This document shows, piece after piece, positions 40,082 through 50,328 of a DNA stretch of 64,000 nucleotides. This DNA comes from Prevotella sp. GTDB taxonomy: Bacteria; Bacteroidota; Bacteroidia; Bacteroidales; Bacteroidaceae. The notes under the pieces were generated by a model, which had not been told where the DNA came from, ran no database searches, and saw nothing but the letters and a program-made list of their open reading frames with translations. The position numbers and the translations under genes are program-made. Position 1 is the stretch's first letter, and each line of letters starts with the position of its first letter. The stretch covers positions 23,777 through 87,776 of the forward strand of contig JAFZVV010000013.1 in NCBI GenBank assembly GCA_017617615.1, written 5' to 3'.

Positions 40082-41974
40082 ATGAGAAGAAACATATTAT
40101 TCATCGCTATCTTCCTTAGTTTTGCCACGACAATGAGCGCTGCCCCGAAAATCGACCATATAGAACCTGCCAACTGGTTTGCCGGCATGAAGAACCCATG
40201 CCTGCAACTCATGGTCTATGGCAAGGACATCCGTCAGGCCGAGGTGTCGACCGATTATCCCGGTGTGGTCGTCGACAGCGTCGTCAGGCTCGACAGTCCC
40301 AACTACTTGTTGGTCTATCTCAACCTCAAGGGTGCCCAGCCAGGCACGATGACGCTCAAGTTCAATATCGGCAAACAGAAAAAGAGTGTGAGTTATGAAC
40401 TCAAGAAACGTGAGAAGCCAGGCTACCAGCGCGAAGGCTTCTCCAATGCCGATGTGCTATACATGCTCATGCCCGACCGTTTTGCCAGCGGCAGCGATGC
40501 CAACGACCAAATCAAGGGGATGAACAGTTATGTCGTAGACCGCAGTCAGCCCAGTCTGCGTCACGGCGGCGACCTCGAGGGACTGCGCCAGCATCTCGAC
40601 TATTTCGTGGAACTGGGCGTGACGGCATTGTGGTTCACGCCGGTACTCGAGAATAACTCTCCCGACAGCAATGGCTTCAGTACCTATCATGGCTATGCCA
40701 CCACCGACTATTACAAGGTAGACCCACGCTTCGGTACCAATGAGGAGTATCGCAGATTGATAGACGAAGCCCACCAGCACGGATTGAAGGTGGTCATGGA
40801 CATGATTTTCAACCACTGTGGCTTCGAGCACCCATGGGTAAAGGACATGCCCTCGCACGACTGGCTTAACCTGCCTGGATGGCTGAAGGAGTCGAAAGGC
40901 TCTTCCGACCCCACGGGAACCAGTTTCCTGCAGACCAGTTACAAACTCACGCCAGTAGTCGACCCCTATGCCTCTGAGGTAGACAAGAGAGAGACGGTGG
41001 AGGGATGGTTCGTGCCCACCATGCCCGACCTGAACCAGCGCAATCCCCATGTGATGACCTATCTCATCCAGAACAGTATCTGGTGGATTGAGACGGTGGG
41101 CATCGACGGCATACGCATGGACACTTATCCCTATGCCGATGCGCATGCCATGGCAAAGTGGATGAGGACGCTCGACAACGAATATCCCAACTTCAACACC
41201 GTGGGTGAGACATGGGTCACCGAGCCTGCCTATACCGCCACCTGGCAGAAGGGCTCAAAACTGGCACAGGAGAACAGTTACCTGAAGACCGTCATGGACT
41301 TCAGCTTCTTCGAGAAAATCAACATGGCGAAGAACGAGGAGACCGACGGTTGGTGGAATGGCTTCAACCGCATCTACAACAGTCTGGTATACGATTACCT
41401 CTATCCCAACCCGTCGGGTGTGATGGCGTTCATCGAGAACCACGACACCGACCGCTTCCTGGGTAACGGCACCGACACGCTTGCCCTGAAACAGGCACTG
41501 GCCCTGTTGCTCACCATCAACCGCACACCGCAACTCTACTATGGCACCGAGGTGCTGATGAACGGCACGAAAGAGGTGACCGACGGCAATGTGCGCAAGG
41601 ACTTCCCCGGTGGGTTCAAGGGCGACAAGAGCAATGCCTTCACGCGCGAGGGGAGGACGAAGGCACAGAACGCCATGTTCGACTGGTGTAGCAGGCTCCT
41701 CCACTGGCGTCAGGGCAACGATGTGGTGGTGAAAGGCAAGCAGACGCAGTTCATCCCGTGGCATGGCGTCTATGTCATTGCCCGCCAGTATCAGGGCAAG
41801 ACGGTAATGACCATCCTCAACGGCACGTCGAAAGCTGCTACCCTTGAGGTGGCACGCTATGCCGAAATCATTGGTGCCACGACCACTGCCACCGATGTCA
41901 TTACCCGCCGTCATGTCAGGCTCGACAAAGACGTGAATCTGCGTCCGCGACAGACGCTCATCGTGGAGTTCTGA
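40082..41974 (+). CDS. GH13 neopullulanase / alpha-amylase, SusA-like
   Basis: The 630-residue protein has a signal peptide (to SAAP, about 20), an N-terminal E-set domain (about 22-115) and a GH13 barrel. VVMDMIFNH is region I, DGIRMDTYPYA gives nucleophile D347, NTVGETWV gives acid/base E376 and FIENHDTDRF gives D455. The layout matches Bacteroides SusA, the periplasmic neopullulanase that cuts imported starch oligosaccharides. It is last in the malQ-GH97-pullulanase run and ends at a strong terminator. With MalQ, GH97 and pullulanase it makes a complete set for maltodextrin breakdown, but the SusCD pair likely serving it is far away at the left edge. Confidence 0.92.
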   Translation: MRRNILFIAIFLSFATTMSAAPKIDHIEPANWFAGMKNPCLQLMVYGKDIRQAEVSTDYPGVVVDSVVRLDSPNYLLVYLNLKGAQPGTMTLKFNIGKQKKSVSYELKKREKPGYQREGFSNADVLYMLMPDRFASGSDANDQIKGMNSYVVDRSQPSLRHGGDLEGLRQHLDYFVELGVTALWFTPVLENNSPDSNGFSTYHGYATTDYYKVDPRFGTNEEYRRLIDEAHQHGLKVVMDMIFNHCGFEHPWVKDMPSHDWLNLPGWLKESKGSSDPTGTSFLQTSYKLTPVVDPYASEVDKRETVEGWFVPTMPDLNQRNPHVMTYLIQNSIWWIETVGIDGIRMDTYPYADAHAMAKWMRTLDNEYPNFNTVGETWVTEPAYTATWQKGSKLAQENSYLKTVMDFSFFEKINMAKNEETDGWWNGFNRIYNSLVYDYLYPNPSGVMAFIENHDTDRFLGNGTDTLALKQALALLLTINRTPQLYYGTEVLMNGTKEVTDGNVRKDFPGGFKGDKSNAFTREGRTKAQNAMFDWCSRLLHWRQGNDVVVKGKQTQFIPWHGVYVIARQYQGKTVMTILNGTSKAATLEVARYAEIIGATTTATDVITRRHVRLDKDVNLRPRQTLIVEF

Positions 41975-42012
41975 CATTCACGGTAGCCCAAACACCTTCC
42001 CGGCTCTTTCCC

Positions 42013-42046
42013 ATCTCCCGCAAAATTGGTTTTGTGGGAGATTTTT
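42013..42046 (+). terminator. Intrinsic terminator of the starch operon
   Basis: ATCTCCCGCAAAA (42013-42025) pairs with TTTTGTGGGAGAT (42030-42042) with one G-T pair and a TTGG loop, followed by a T-run. Confidence 0.9.
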
Positions 42047-42091
42047 CATTCAAAAAAGAGGATAAAATGTCCTAAATGCAGTTTTTTTGCT

Positions 42092-42099
42092 TATTTTTG
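42092..42099 (+). promoter_or_regulatory. Candidate -7 element of the propeller-AraC regulator
   Basis: TATTTTTG matches TAnnTTTG and would start transcription near 42106, 32 nt before the ATG at 42138. No consensus -33 is visible. Confidence 0.5.
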
Positions 42100-42137
42100 C
42101 AAGACTTAATCACGATGTCCATCCACAAAGACAAGTC

Positions 42138-45095
42138 ATGCTTGCACACAGGTTCGTATTACTCCATTTCCTTTTGGTCGTGTCGTTGGGACTGATGGCC
42201 CAGCGCACATTTCTGGAGCAATACAATGTGTCGACTCTCGACATGAGGGATGGGCTCCCCAGCAATAATGTGAACGACCTCTTCACCGACAGCGAGGGAT
42301 TTGTATGGCTGTCGGCATATGGCGGAGGTATCGTCAGGTACGACGGATACGGTTTCTCCAGTTTCTATACCCGTCCGCAGGGCTTTCAGTGGAGAAGCCA
42401 TTCTTCCAGAAAAGTCTGTGAGGACAAGTTCCACCGTCTGTGGATGGTGTTCGACGAATACACACAGGTCATCGACATGCGCACGATGACCGTGGCGACG
42501 CCCGCATCCAAGGACAGGGTGCTTGAGGAAATCCTCAAGCAGCGGGGTGTCAACGTCGTGCTCGACAAGGAGGGGAAGCTGTGGCTTGTCACCATGTCGC
42601 ATATCCATTGCGTGGCCTTCCATGAGGATGGCAGCGTGAAGAACATCGTCAGTTGTCCGTATATCGGCAATACCCCGAGTGTAGCCATCGCCGATATCGA
42701 TGGCAATGGGAAGGTGTGGGCGAGTATCGATGGCGGTATTTTCAGGATGGCTGCCGAGGGAGAGCGAATCGTGAGAAGTGAAATATCACCCCTCTTGTCG
42801 CGGCTCAACGACCTCTATGTCACCGCTCTACTGCGACAGGGCGAGAAGGTGTGGATTGCCACCAATCACGGACTGAGGCTGTTCAGCCCTCATGCCGGAG
42901 GGCTCCTGGCGTATAGCCATGGCCAGGATGCGATGTCGCTCTCACACGATTTCGTGAGTTGCCTGGCGATGACAGCCAACAACACCCTCGTCGTAGGAAC
43001 ACTGGGTGGCATTGACTTCCTCATGCCCGACGGGCAGCATTTCGAGCATTGGAACACCTCCACCGCTCCATGGCCTCTGGGCAGCAATTTCGTGAGTTGC
43101 ATACATCAGGACAATGGGCGATTGTGGATAGGCACGGAAACCGCCGGAGCCATTTGCCTTAGTCCACGTTTGCTGGCACTGCACCATTTCGAACATACAG
43201 CCGACCCCAGTAGCATCTCACCCAATGCCGTGAATGCCATGCACATGCAACCCGACGGCACGCTATGGGTTGGTACGGTGGAAGGCGGGCTCAACAGGAA
43301 GAATCCCGACGGCACGTTTACCCATTTCACTACGCACAACAGCCAGTTGTCTCACAACTCCGTGTCGAGTCTCGTTGCCGACAGCAGTAGGTTGTGGATA
43401 GGAACATGGGGTGGTGGCGTGAATTGCATGGATATGAAGACCAACGCCATCAGCAGGCTCAGCGTCGATGCACGGCATGCTCCCATGCTCAATTTCGTGG
43501 GGGCAATGGCCTACGACAATATCAATAACGGTTTGTGGATAGGCAGCAACGACGGAATCTTCTTCTATGATTTCGGCAGTCAGGCTCTTGTGGAGCCTTT
43601 TGAGGGCTGTCTTCTGGCACGTGGCTGCATAGGCGCGCTCATCGACCATGACCGGCAATTGTGGATTGGCTGTCTTGAAGGTGCCTACGTCATCGACGTA
43701 GGGAAGGGAAGAAATGCCGACGGACAGTTCTCCTTCCAGCACCTGCGCGACAAACTCGACAATCCCGAGAGCGGCATCATCGACAAGATAACCTGTTTCT
43801 ATCAGACCCAAGACGGCACGTTATGGATGGGCAGCAACGGCTATGGACTCTACAGACGTAAGACGGGTGACGACGGAAAGGATATCTACGTGGCCTATAC
43901 CACCAACGACGGTCTGGCCAACAATTCGGTAAAAGGCATCGTAGAGGACAATGAAGGCAAACTGTGGGTTGCCACGGGTAACGGACTCTCCGTGCTCAAT
44001 CCACAAACAGGAGCTTTCACCACGCTGAGAGAAGAAAACGGCCTGCTCTGCCAGCAGTTCTATTGGAATGGGGCAATGAAGGGGGATGACGGTACCTTGT
44101 GGTTCGGCAGTCAGGAAGGTCTTACTTGTCTGACCTCAGGAAGCCTCGTGTCGGCCAAACCGCCACGCCTGCATCTCACTCATCTCACCATCGACAACCA
44201 GGATGCCGTAGCGGGGGATGGGCATATCGACGAAGATATCAGTTGCGCCAAGGTCATACGCTTGCACGAGAGCAACAAGTCGCTCGTCATCGATTTCTCT
44301 GCCCTCAACTACGGCAACGAAACTCAAGGCGTATATAGCTATAGGATGAGAGGGCTGGAGAAAGAATGGGTCTTGCTCGAACCCGGTGAGCATTCCGTGA
44401 GATACACCAGTCTGCCCTCCGGCGACTATGTGTTTGAAGTGAGGTATGCTTCGGCGCTTAACAGTGGCAAGGACAGTGTCGTCTCGGTAGAGGTCGCCGT
44501 GAAACCTTATTTCTATAAGTCATGGTGGTTTATCTCCCTTGTGCTTCTGGCCTTGCTCGCTGCCGCCGTGGCACTCTACAAGCAAAGGGTGCGTCAACTG
44601 AGACGGCAGGAGGAGGAGAAACTCATGCGACCCATCGAAGACGCGCTGCGGGAGAGTGAGGACCCTGAGGCACTGCAAAAACGCATCCAGGGCATCATCG
44701 ACAACCGCAAACGCATGGCCGAGAGTGTCAGCAAAACTGCGATGGCCGATGACCAGCTGGCGGCACAGTCGGTGAAACCCTTCATGGAACGTATCGTGGA
44801 ATTCATGGAGCAAAACTACATGAACAGCGAATACGGGGTGACGGAACTGTCGGAGCAGATGGGCATCAACCGAACGCTTCTCAGCAAGAAACTCAATGAG
44901 GAGACAGGGATGTCGCCCGGACAGTTCATGCGCCACTACCGGCTCGACATGGCAAGGAAGATGCTGGAGCGAAATGCTGCCAACCGCAATATCGCCGAGA
45001 TTGCTTTCAGCGTGGGATTCAATGACCCGAAATACTTTACCCGATGCTTCACCAAGGAATTTGGAGTCAGTCCAAGTTCTTGGGGTAAAAAATAG
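42138..45095 (+). CDS. Membrane-bound propeller/Y_Y_Y/AraC regulator without kinase or receiver
   Basis: The 985-residue protein has a signal peptide (LLHFLLVVSLGLMAQ), a long sensor of two-component-type propeller repeats (about 30-690, e.g. SEGFVWLSAYGGGIVRYDG and DNGRLWIGTETAG), a Y_Y_Y domain (about 715-785, ending LPSGDYVFEVRY) and one membrane helix (WWFISLVLLALLAAAVALY). A charged helical linker and a C-terminal AraC HTH pair (YGVTELSEQMGINRTLLSKKL, then IAEIAFSVGF) follow. No HisKA, ATPase or receiver domain lies between helix and HTH, so signal would pass directly, somewhat as in SusR. The frame is open from TTG 42087, but that lies before the -7 element. It sits 231 bp upstream of an arabinan-type SusC and is its likely activator. 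Control of the preceding starch operon is the alternative. Confidence 0.85.
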   Translation: MLAHRFVLLHFLLVVSLGLMAQRTFLEQYNVSTLDMRDGLPSNNVNDLFTDSEGFVWLSAYGGGIVRYDGYGFSSFYTRPQGFQWRSHSSRKVCEDKFHRLWMVFDEYTQVIDMRTMTVATPASKDRVLEEILKQRGVNVVLDKEGKLWLVTMSHIHCVAFHEDGSVKNIVSCPYIGNTPSVAIADIDGNGKVWASIDGGIFRMAAEGERIVRSEISPLLSRLNDLYVTALLRQGEKVWIATNHGLRLFSPHAGGLLAYSHGQDAMSLSHDFVSCLAMTANNTLVVGTLGGIDFLMPDGQHFEHWNTSTAPWPLGSNFVSCIHQDNGRLWIGTETAGAICLSPRLLALHHFEHTADPSSISPNAVNAMHMQPDGTLWVGTVEGGLNRKNPDGTFTHFTTHNSQLSHNSVSSLVADSSRLWIGTWGGGVNCMDMKTNAISRLSVDARHAPMLNFVGAMAYDNINNGLWIGSNDGIFFYDFGSQALVEPFEGCLLARGCIGALIDHDRQLWIGCLEGAYVIDVGKGRNADGQFSFQHLRDKLDNPESGIIDKITCFYQTQDGTLWMGSNGYGLYRRKTGDDGKDIYVAYTTNDGLANNSVKGIVEDNEGKLWVATGNGLSVLNPQTGAFTTLREENGLLCQQFYWNGAMKGDDGTLWFGSQEGLTCLTSGSLVSAKPPRLHLTHLTIDNQDAVAGDGHIDEDISCAKVIRLHESNKSLVIDFSALNYGNETQGVYSYRMRGLEKEWVLLEPGEHSVRYTSLPSGDYVFEVRYASALNSGKDSVVSVEVAVKPYFYKSWWFISLVLLALLAAAVALYKQRVRQLRRQEEEKLMRPIEDALRESEDPEALQKRIQGIIDNRKRMAESVSKTAMADDQLAAQSVKPFMERIVEFMEQNYMNSEYGVTELSEQMGINRTLLSKKLNEETGMSPGQFMRHYRLDMARKMLERNAANRNIAEIAFSVGFNDPKYFTRCFTKEFGVSPSSWGKK

Positions 45096-45137
45096 TGTGT
45101 GCCCACACAATCCAATGAGTGGACTTCTTCACTTTTG

Positions 45138-45189
45138 TTTGTCCACCTGATTTTCACTTTGTCCACCTCTTATTTTATTTTGTCCACCT
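45138..45189 (+). promoter_or_regulatory. Three direct repeats TTTGTCCACCT upstream of the arabinan-type susC
   Basis: TTTGTCCACCT occurs exactly at 45138-45148, 45158-45168 and 45179-45189, spaced 20 and 21 bp, about two helix turns. An inverted GTGGAC lies at 45119-45124. The third copy ends 19 bp before the -7 element, so it takes the place of the -33. This is typical of AraC-type activator sites, and the regulator ending at 45095 is the natural binder. Confidence 0.8.
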
Positions 45190-45208
45190 ATCGGTTTTGG
45201 GGCCGTGT

Positions 45209-45216
45209 TATCTTTG
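45209..45216 (+). promoter_or_regulatory. -7 element of the arabinan-type susC promoter
   Basis: TATCTTTG is consensus. The -33 position holds the third TTTGTCCACCT repeat and not a spaced TTTG, so the promoter should need an activator. The leader before susC at 45326 would be about 100 nt. Confidence 0.7.
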
Positions 45217-45325
45217 CAGCGACTTCTAAACCGATCAACCTAACCTTCTTTGCCTACATTATAGCAGATGGGTTTCTGTAGACTATAATAAAAATCATCA
45301 TAATTTTTATCAAATCTATTATCAA

Positions 45326-48300
45326 ATGAGTAAAAAAGTATTAGTATCTGCGATGCTCTTCTGGGGTGCCATGGGAGGACTGTCCTCTCTTCCGGCTCCG
45401 GTAATGGCATCAACGGAACAGGCACAGACCTTTGTGGTCACCGGACAGGTCGTCGACCATGAAGGAGAACCACTCATCGGTGCTACCGTCAGGGTGAAAG
45501 GTGCCCAGGGTGGCAGTGTGACCGACATCGACGGAAACTTCCAGCTGGAGGCTTCCCAGAACGCGACCCTCGTCGTGAGCTATGTGGGATTCAAAGACCT
45601 TGAGGTGGCTGTCCAAGGCCGTTCGGCACTCGGACAAATCCAGCTCGAGTCCGACTACAGCCTGCTCGAACAAGTAGTGGTAGTGGGTTATGGAACGCAG
45701 AAGAAAGCCGACCTCACCGGTTCGGTGTCTATCGTAAACGCCGATGAGCTGAAACGCGTATCCAACTCCAACATCTCCACCATGCTCGAAGGAAAGGTGG
45801 CTGGCGTGCAAATCACGTCGGATGGTCAGCCAGGTGCCGACCCCACCGTGCGAATCCGTGGTATTGGCTCCTTCGGCAGCACTGCACCGCTCTATGTCAT
45901 CGACGGTGTGCCCATGGGAACCACCATACGCGACTTCTCGCCCAACGACATCGCTACCATTCAGGTGCTGAAAGATGCTTCGGCAGGTGCTATTTATGGT
46001 TCGCGTGCCGCCAACGGCGTGATCATCATCACCACGAAGAACGGTCAGAAAGACCAGCCTCTGAAAGTAGACTATAAGGGCTATTTCGGTGCCGACTATA
46101 TTTCAGAAGGTGTCTACGACGTGATGAATGCCGACCAGTACAGCCAGTATATCGGCATGGCATGTGCCAATTCCGGTACGCCGCTCCCCGGTGGATACAG
46201 TCTGGGAGCCGACGGCAGATACCATTTCCGGGACAATACCAACACCGACTGGTTCAACGAGGTGTTCAAGACCGGTATCCGCCAGAACCACAATGTGAAC
46301 TTCAGCGGTGGCGGTGCACACAATACCTATAATATAGGTCTCGACTACTATAACCAGAAGGGAACACTCGAAGGTGCTGGTCCCAACTACGAGCGCTTCA
46401 CCGCACGCGTGAACAACACCATGGAAACCAAATTCATCAAGTTCCGCACCAGTCTTGTCTATTCCCACTCCAATCAAGACAACATGGCATTGTCGAATGC
46501 CTCGGAATATGTGCAGGGCCTCTATGGCGACGTGACCAACGTGCTCCGCGGAACACTGCTCATGCAACCCACTATCAAGGCGTACGACGAGTCGACATGG
46601 GTGCTCGACGACAAGGTGGGTTCTGCCAGCAACTACAATTACGACGCATACGGATATGGCGTCTATTACGATACCGTACATGGCGATATTTCTGCTTCCA
46701 ATCCATTGCTCGTCAACCACTTGCTTTCGCGTAACACCTTGGTCGACCGCATCGTGGCCACAGGTTCTGCAGAAGTCGACTTGCTGAAGATGGTGGGCAT
46801 ACATAGCGAGAACCACTCCCTGAGCTACAAAGTAAACCTCTCTTACAGCAAGACCCATGCCAATGACAACACCTGGATTTCGGCATGGATACAGAGCAAC
46901 CGCGTCTATCTCGACAAGAGCAACGAGACCCTCACCAAAACCGAACGGAGATACTCTGACTTCTTGGTGGAGAACACGCTCAACTATGATGGCAATATCG
47001 GGAAACACCATTTCAACATCGTGGTGGGACAGACCTACGAGGAAGAAAACACCTTTACGCTCACTGGATGGGGAAAGAACTTCACAGAACCCTACTTCCT
47101 GCAGCTGCAGAATGCAGAGAACACCTATTCGAGTTCTTATGAGTACAAGCATGCCCTCGCTTCCTATATCGGACGTCTGATCTACGACTACGACGGCAAG
47201 TATCTCCTCTCGGCAGTGATCCGTCGTGATGGCAGTTCACGTCTTTCCAAGAATATCCGCTGGGGTACATTCCCCTCCATTTCCGTGGGATGGCGCTTCG
47301 ACAAGGAAGATTTCTTCCCCATCAACCGCAACATCGTCAATATGTTCAAGGTGCGTGCCAGTTATGGTGAACTTGGTAACGAGAACATCGGTGAGTATAT
47401 GTATCAGACCACCATGGCACGCAACAACATGACCTATAGTTTCAACAACACACCCATTACAGGTTCTGCCATCTCTACCTTCGTCAACGAGAACATTGCC
47501 TGGGAAAAGAAGAAGACCACCAACGTCGGTATCGACCTCGCCATGTTCAACAACCGCATCGAGTTCACCGCCGAGTGGTTCAAGAACAAGTCGGTAGACC
47601 TGCTTTACTCCGTTCCCGTGCCTGCCAGTGCCGGTGTGGCCAATACATCGGTGACGATGAACGCCGCTTCGATGGAGAATACCGGATTCGAGTTCTCGGC
47701 AACCTATCGTAACCGTGACCATGCGCTGAAATACGAACTGAGTGCGAATGTGAGCACCCTGAAGAACAAAGTGACCTCGCTGGGCTTTGGTACCGACTCA
47801 TATATCACCGGCGCCTATGCCACCTATGTGGGGAAGGAAGTAGGACAGTTCTATGGTTGGGTATATGAGGGAATCGCCCGCACACAGGCCGACCTCGACG
47901 ACCATGCTGTTCAGTCAGGAGCCAACGTCGGCGACTGCCTCTACAAGGATGTTAACGAAGACGGTGTCGTCAATGGCAGCGACCAGGTGGTGCTGGGTAG
48001 TGGTCTGCCGAAGGTGAATTTCGGTTTCAGCGCCCACTTGGAATACAAGAATTTCGACCTGAGCATTTCTACCTTTGGTGCGCTCGACTATCATGTGAGC
48101 GACGATATCTACAACAGCCTCAACTCCTGCTATGGCTGGTGGAACAAAGACGTGGCGGTGCTCGATGCCAACCGCTGGTCGGAGGATGGACTGACCTATC
48201 TCTCCAACGTGCCACGTACCTATGCCACCAACAACGCCACACTGGCCTGGAACGACCTGTTCAGCTCGCGCAAGATACAGAATGCAGCCTACTGGAAAAT

Positions 48301-48517
48301 CGCCAATGTGGAACTGGGCTACAACTTCCCCAACAAGTGGTTCCATGGCGTCGTCTCTGGTGTACGCGCCTATGTGTCGGCACAGAATCTCTATACGTTC
48401 ACAGGCTATAAGGGCTATAATGTCGACTATGCTGGTGGAACATTCACACCGGGCTACAACTTCTGCTCGTTCCCAAGCGCACGCAGTTTCATGGCCGGTA
48501 TCAATTTCACATTCTAA
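45326..48517 (+). CDS. SusC-like TonB-dependent receptor (arabinan-type locus)
   Basis: The 1063-residue receptor has a signal peptide (to PVMAS, about 29), a carboxypeptidase-regulatory-like domain (VVTGQVVDHEGEPLIGATVRV, about 36-120), a plug (LEQVVVVGYGTQKKADLTGSV and VLKDASAGAIYGSRAANGVIIITTK) and a full barrel ending in GINFTF. It is followed by its SusD after 21 bp. Two GH43 enzymes of arabinanase type at the end of the operon point to arabino-oligosaccharides as cargo. The three upstream direct repeats suggest control by the adjacent propeller-AraC protein. Confidence 0.94.
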   Translation: MSKKVLVSAMLFWGAMGGLSSLPAPVMASTEQAQTFVVTGQVVDHEGEPLIGATVRVKGAQGGSVTDIDGNFQLEASQNATLVVSYVGFKDLEVAVQGRSALGQIQLESDYSLLEQVVVVGYGTQKKADLTGSVSIVNADELKRVSNSNISTMLEGKVAGVQITSDGQPGADPTVRIRGIGSFGSTAPLYVIDGVPMGTTIRDFSPNDIATIQVLKDASAGAIYGSRAANGVIIITTKNGQKDQPLKVDYKGYFGADYISEGVYDVMNADQYSQYIGMACANSGTPLPGGYSLGADGRYHFRDNTNTDWFNEVFKTGIRQNHNVNFSGGGAHNTYNIGLDYYNQKGTLEGAGPNYERFTARVNNTMETKFIKFRTSLVYSHSNQDNMALSNASEYVQGLYGDVTNVLRGTLLMQPTIKAYDESTWVLDDKVGSASNYNYDAYGYGVYYDTVHGDISASNPLLVNHLLSRNTLVDRIVATGSAEVDLLKMVGIHSENHSLSYKVNLSYSKTHANDNTWISAWIQSNRVYLDKSNETLTKTERRYSDFLVENTLNYDGNIGKHHFNIVVGQTYEEENTFTLTGWGKNFTEPYFLQLQNAENTYSSSYEYKHALASYIGRLIYDYDGKYLLSAVIRRDGSSRLSKNIRWGTFPSISVGWRFDKEDFFPINRNIVNMFKVRASYGELGNENIGEYMYQTTMARNNMTYSFNNTPITGSAISTFVNENIAWEKKKTTNVGIDLAMFNNRIEFTAEWFKNKSVDLLYSVPVPASAGVANTSVTMNAASMENTGFEFSATYRNRDHALKYELSANVSTLKNKVTSLGFGTDSYITGAYATYVGKEVGQFYGWVYEGIARTQADLDDHAVQSGANVGDCLYKDVNEDGVVNGSDQVVLGSGLPKVNFGFSAHLEYKNFDLSISTFGALDYHVSDDIYNSLNSCYGWWNKDVAVLDANRWSEDGLTYLSNVPRTYATNNATLAWNDLFSSRKIQNAAYWKIANVELGYNFPNKWFHGVVSGVRAYVSAQNLYTFTGYKGYNVDYAGGTFTPGYNFCSFPSARSFMAGINFTF

Positions 48518-48538
48518 TCCAAATACAAGGCATTCATT

Positions 48539-50296
48539 ATGAAACTATATAAATTATCCTTCGCCCTCTTGCTGGGCATCGTCACGCTGACTTCCTGTGA
48601 CGACAAACTGGACCTGGTGAACCCCAACCAGCAGACCTCAGGCACCTTCGGCTATACAGCCGCAGAATTGGAGGAGAGCATCATTGCCGCATACAACCAT
48701 ACCCGCATGGAGGGTACATACGCCCGTGTAGGCTATAACATCGACGTCTGCCGTGGTGATGAGGCATGGAACTCCTCGCAGGTATGGTACCTGCCTTTCG
48801 ACGACCTCGACGAACCCATTACCGATGAGATAGGACAATGGTCATGGCGTGACTGGTACTATACCATCAACGTCTGCAATTTCGTGCTCTCACGCTGTGG
48901 TGATGACGATTCCGCCCTCAACGAACAGATGCGACACATCAAGGGACAGGCGCTCTTTATCCGTGGACTGGGATACTACAATCTCGCAGGCTACTACCAG
49001 AACCCCATCCTCATCACCGATTACAGCGCCTATTCCACATTGGATGGACTCTATGCATCAAACAGCACATACGATGAGGTGCTCGACCAGGTAGAAAAAG
49101 ACTTCTCCCAGGCCATGCAACTGTTGCCGTCGAAAGACGCTGGTGGCGAATGGGCCAACGGACGAGCCACATGCGGTGCTGCTGCCGGGTTCTATGCCCG
49201 CACACTCATGGCACGCCACAAATATAGCGAGGCACTCACGGTGCTCAAGGCCATCATCGCTGGACAGTATGGCACATACAAACTGATGGCCAACTATGGC
49301 GACAACTTCCGTGAAGGTCCTGGCTTCGAGAACAATGCCGAGAGCCTCTACGAGGTGCAGTTCCTCGACTATGGCTCACAGGGCACCGATGACGAGTGGA
49401 CCCCTGTCAACACCAGTCCCTACGCTACCCAAGGCCATGCCATAGAGAGTAATTTCGGACCTGGTGACTTCGGAGGATGGGCCGATATCTCGGCTTCGCC
49501 TTGGTTGTATCAGCTCTTCAAGGCCGAGCGCACCAACACCGGTAAACTCGATCCGCGCCTCTATTGGACCATCTGTACTTATGAGGCCGACTGGGAAGGC
49601 TTCGAATATGGAAACATGTGCTATGGCTTGCAGATGACCGCTGCCGATAACATCGTGACCAATAACTCCAACGGCGGACTGCCCATCGCCAAGTGGACCA
49701 ACATGCGCAGCGGGCTCTATACCTCGGTCATCACTGGTCTGCACTGTGGCATCAACCTGCGACTGATGCGCTACTCCGACGTGTTGCTCCGCGCTGCCGA
49801 GTGCGAGAACGAGATCAATGGTCCTACACAGCAGGCCATCGACTGGATCAATCAGGTGCGCAACCGTGTCGACCTGCCCAGCCTCAGCCTTTCGGACTTC
49901 AACAGCAAGGACAAGTTGTTTGAGCAGATTGCCAACGTGGAGCGCCCGAAGGAGTTCGGGTGTGAGTTCGGACGTGGCTTCGACCTCATCCGCTGGGGAT
50001 TCTTCTACAGTGCCGACCGCATGCAGCAACTCAAAGAGCATGGTACCTTCCGCCGCACTACCGACAAGTCGAGGGTCAAGGAACCTGTCAACTATGCCGA
50101 TATTGCCAGCGATGCCGAACTGAAGAGTTCTTACGACACCTATGTGCAGGGACATGAGTTCCTTCCCATCTACCAGGGTACTCTCAACGACAATCCCAAC
50201 CTTGTTGGAAACTCTGCCAACTATAGTACCGACAATTCCTCTTACTTCTCCGAGAAAGGCTGGACAATACATCCTGTAGTCAATCTGAACAAATAG
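48539..50296 (+). CDS. SusD-like glycan-binding lipoprotein (arabinan-type locus)
   Basis: The 585-residue lipoprotein has a lipobox (LTSC, Cys 20), the SusD start DDKLDLVNPNQQTSGTF, helical core segments (IKGQALFIRGLGYYNLAGYYQNPILI) and the C-terminal RagB/SusD region (FEQIANVERPKEFGCEFGRGFDLIRWG). It caps the SusC encoded 21 bp upstream. The next gene begins 32 bp downstream, so this is one operon with the glycan-binding lipoprotein and two GH43 genes. Confidence 0.94.
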   Translation: MKLYKLSFALLLGIVTLTSCDDKLDLVNPNQQTSGTFGYTAAELEESIIAAYNHTRMEGTYARVGYNIDVCRGDEAWNSSQVWYLPFDDLDEPITDEIGQWSWRDWYYTINVCNFVLSRCGDDDSALNEQMRHIKGQALFIRGLGYYNLAGYYQNPILITDYSAYSTLDGLYASNSTYDEVLDQVEKDFSQAMQLLPSKDAGGEWANGRATCGAAAGFYARTLMARHKYSEALTVLKAIIAGQYGTYKLMANYGDNFREGPGFENNAESLYEVQFLDYGSQGTDDEWTPVNTSPYATQGHAIESNFGPGDFGGWADISASPWLYQLFKAERTNTGKLDPRLYWTICTYEADWEGFEYGNMCYGLQMTAADNIVTNNSNGGLPIAKWTNMRSGLYTSVITGLHCGINLRLMRYSDVLLRAAECENEINGPTQQAIDWINQVRNRVDLPSLSLSDFNSKDKLFEQIANVERPKEFGCEFGRGFDLIRWGFFYSADRMQQLKEHGTFRRTTDKSRVKEPVNYADIASDAELKSSYDTYVQGHEFLPIYQGTLNDNPNLVGNSANYSTDNSSYFSEKGWTIHPVVNLNK

Positions 50297-50328
50297 AGGA
50301 TAAATAATAATTATAAAAACCAAGAATC

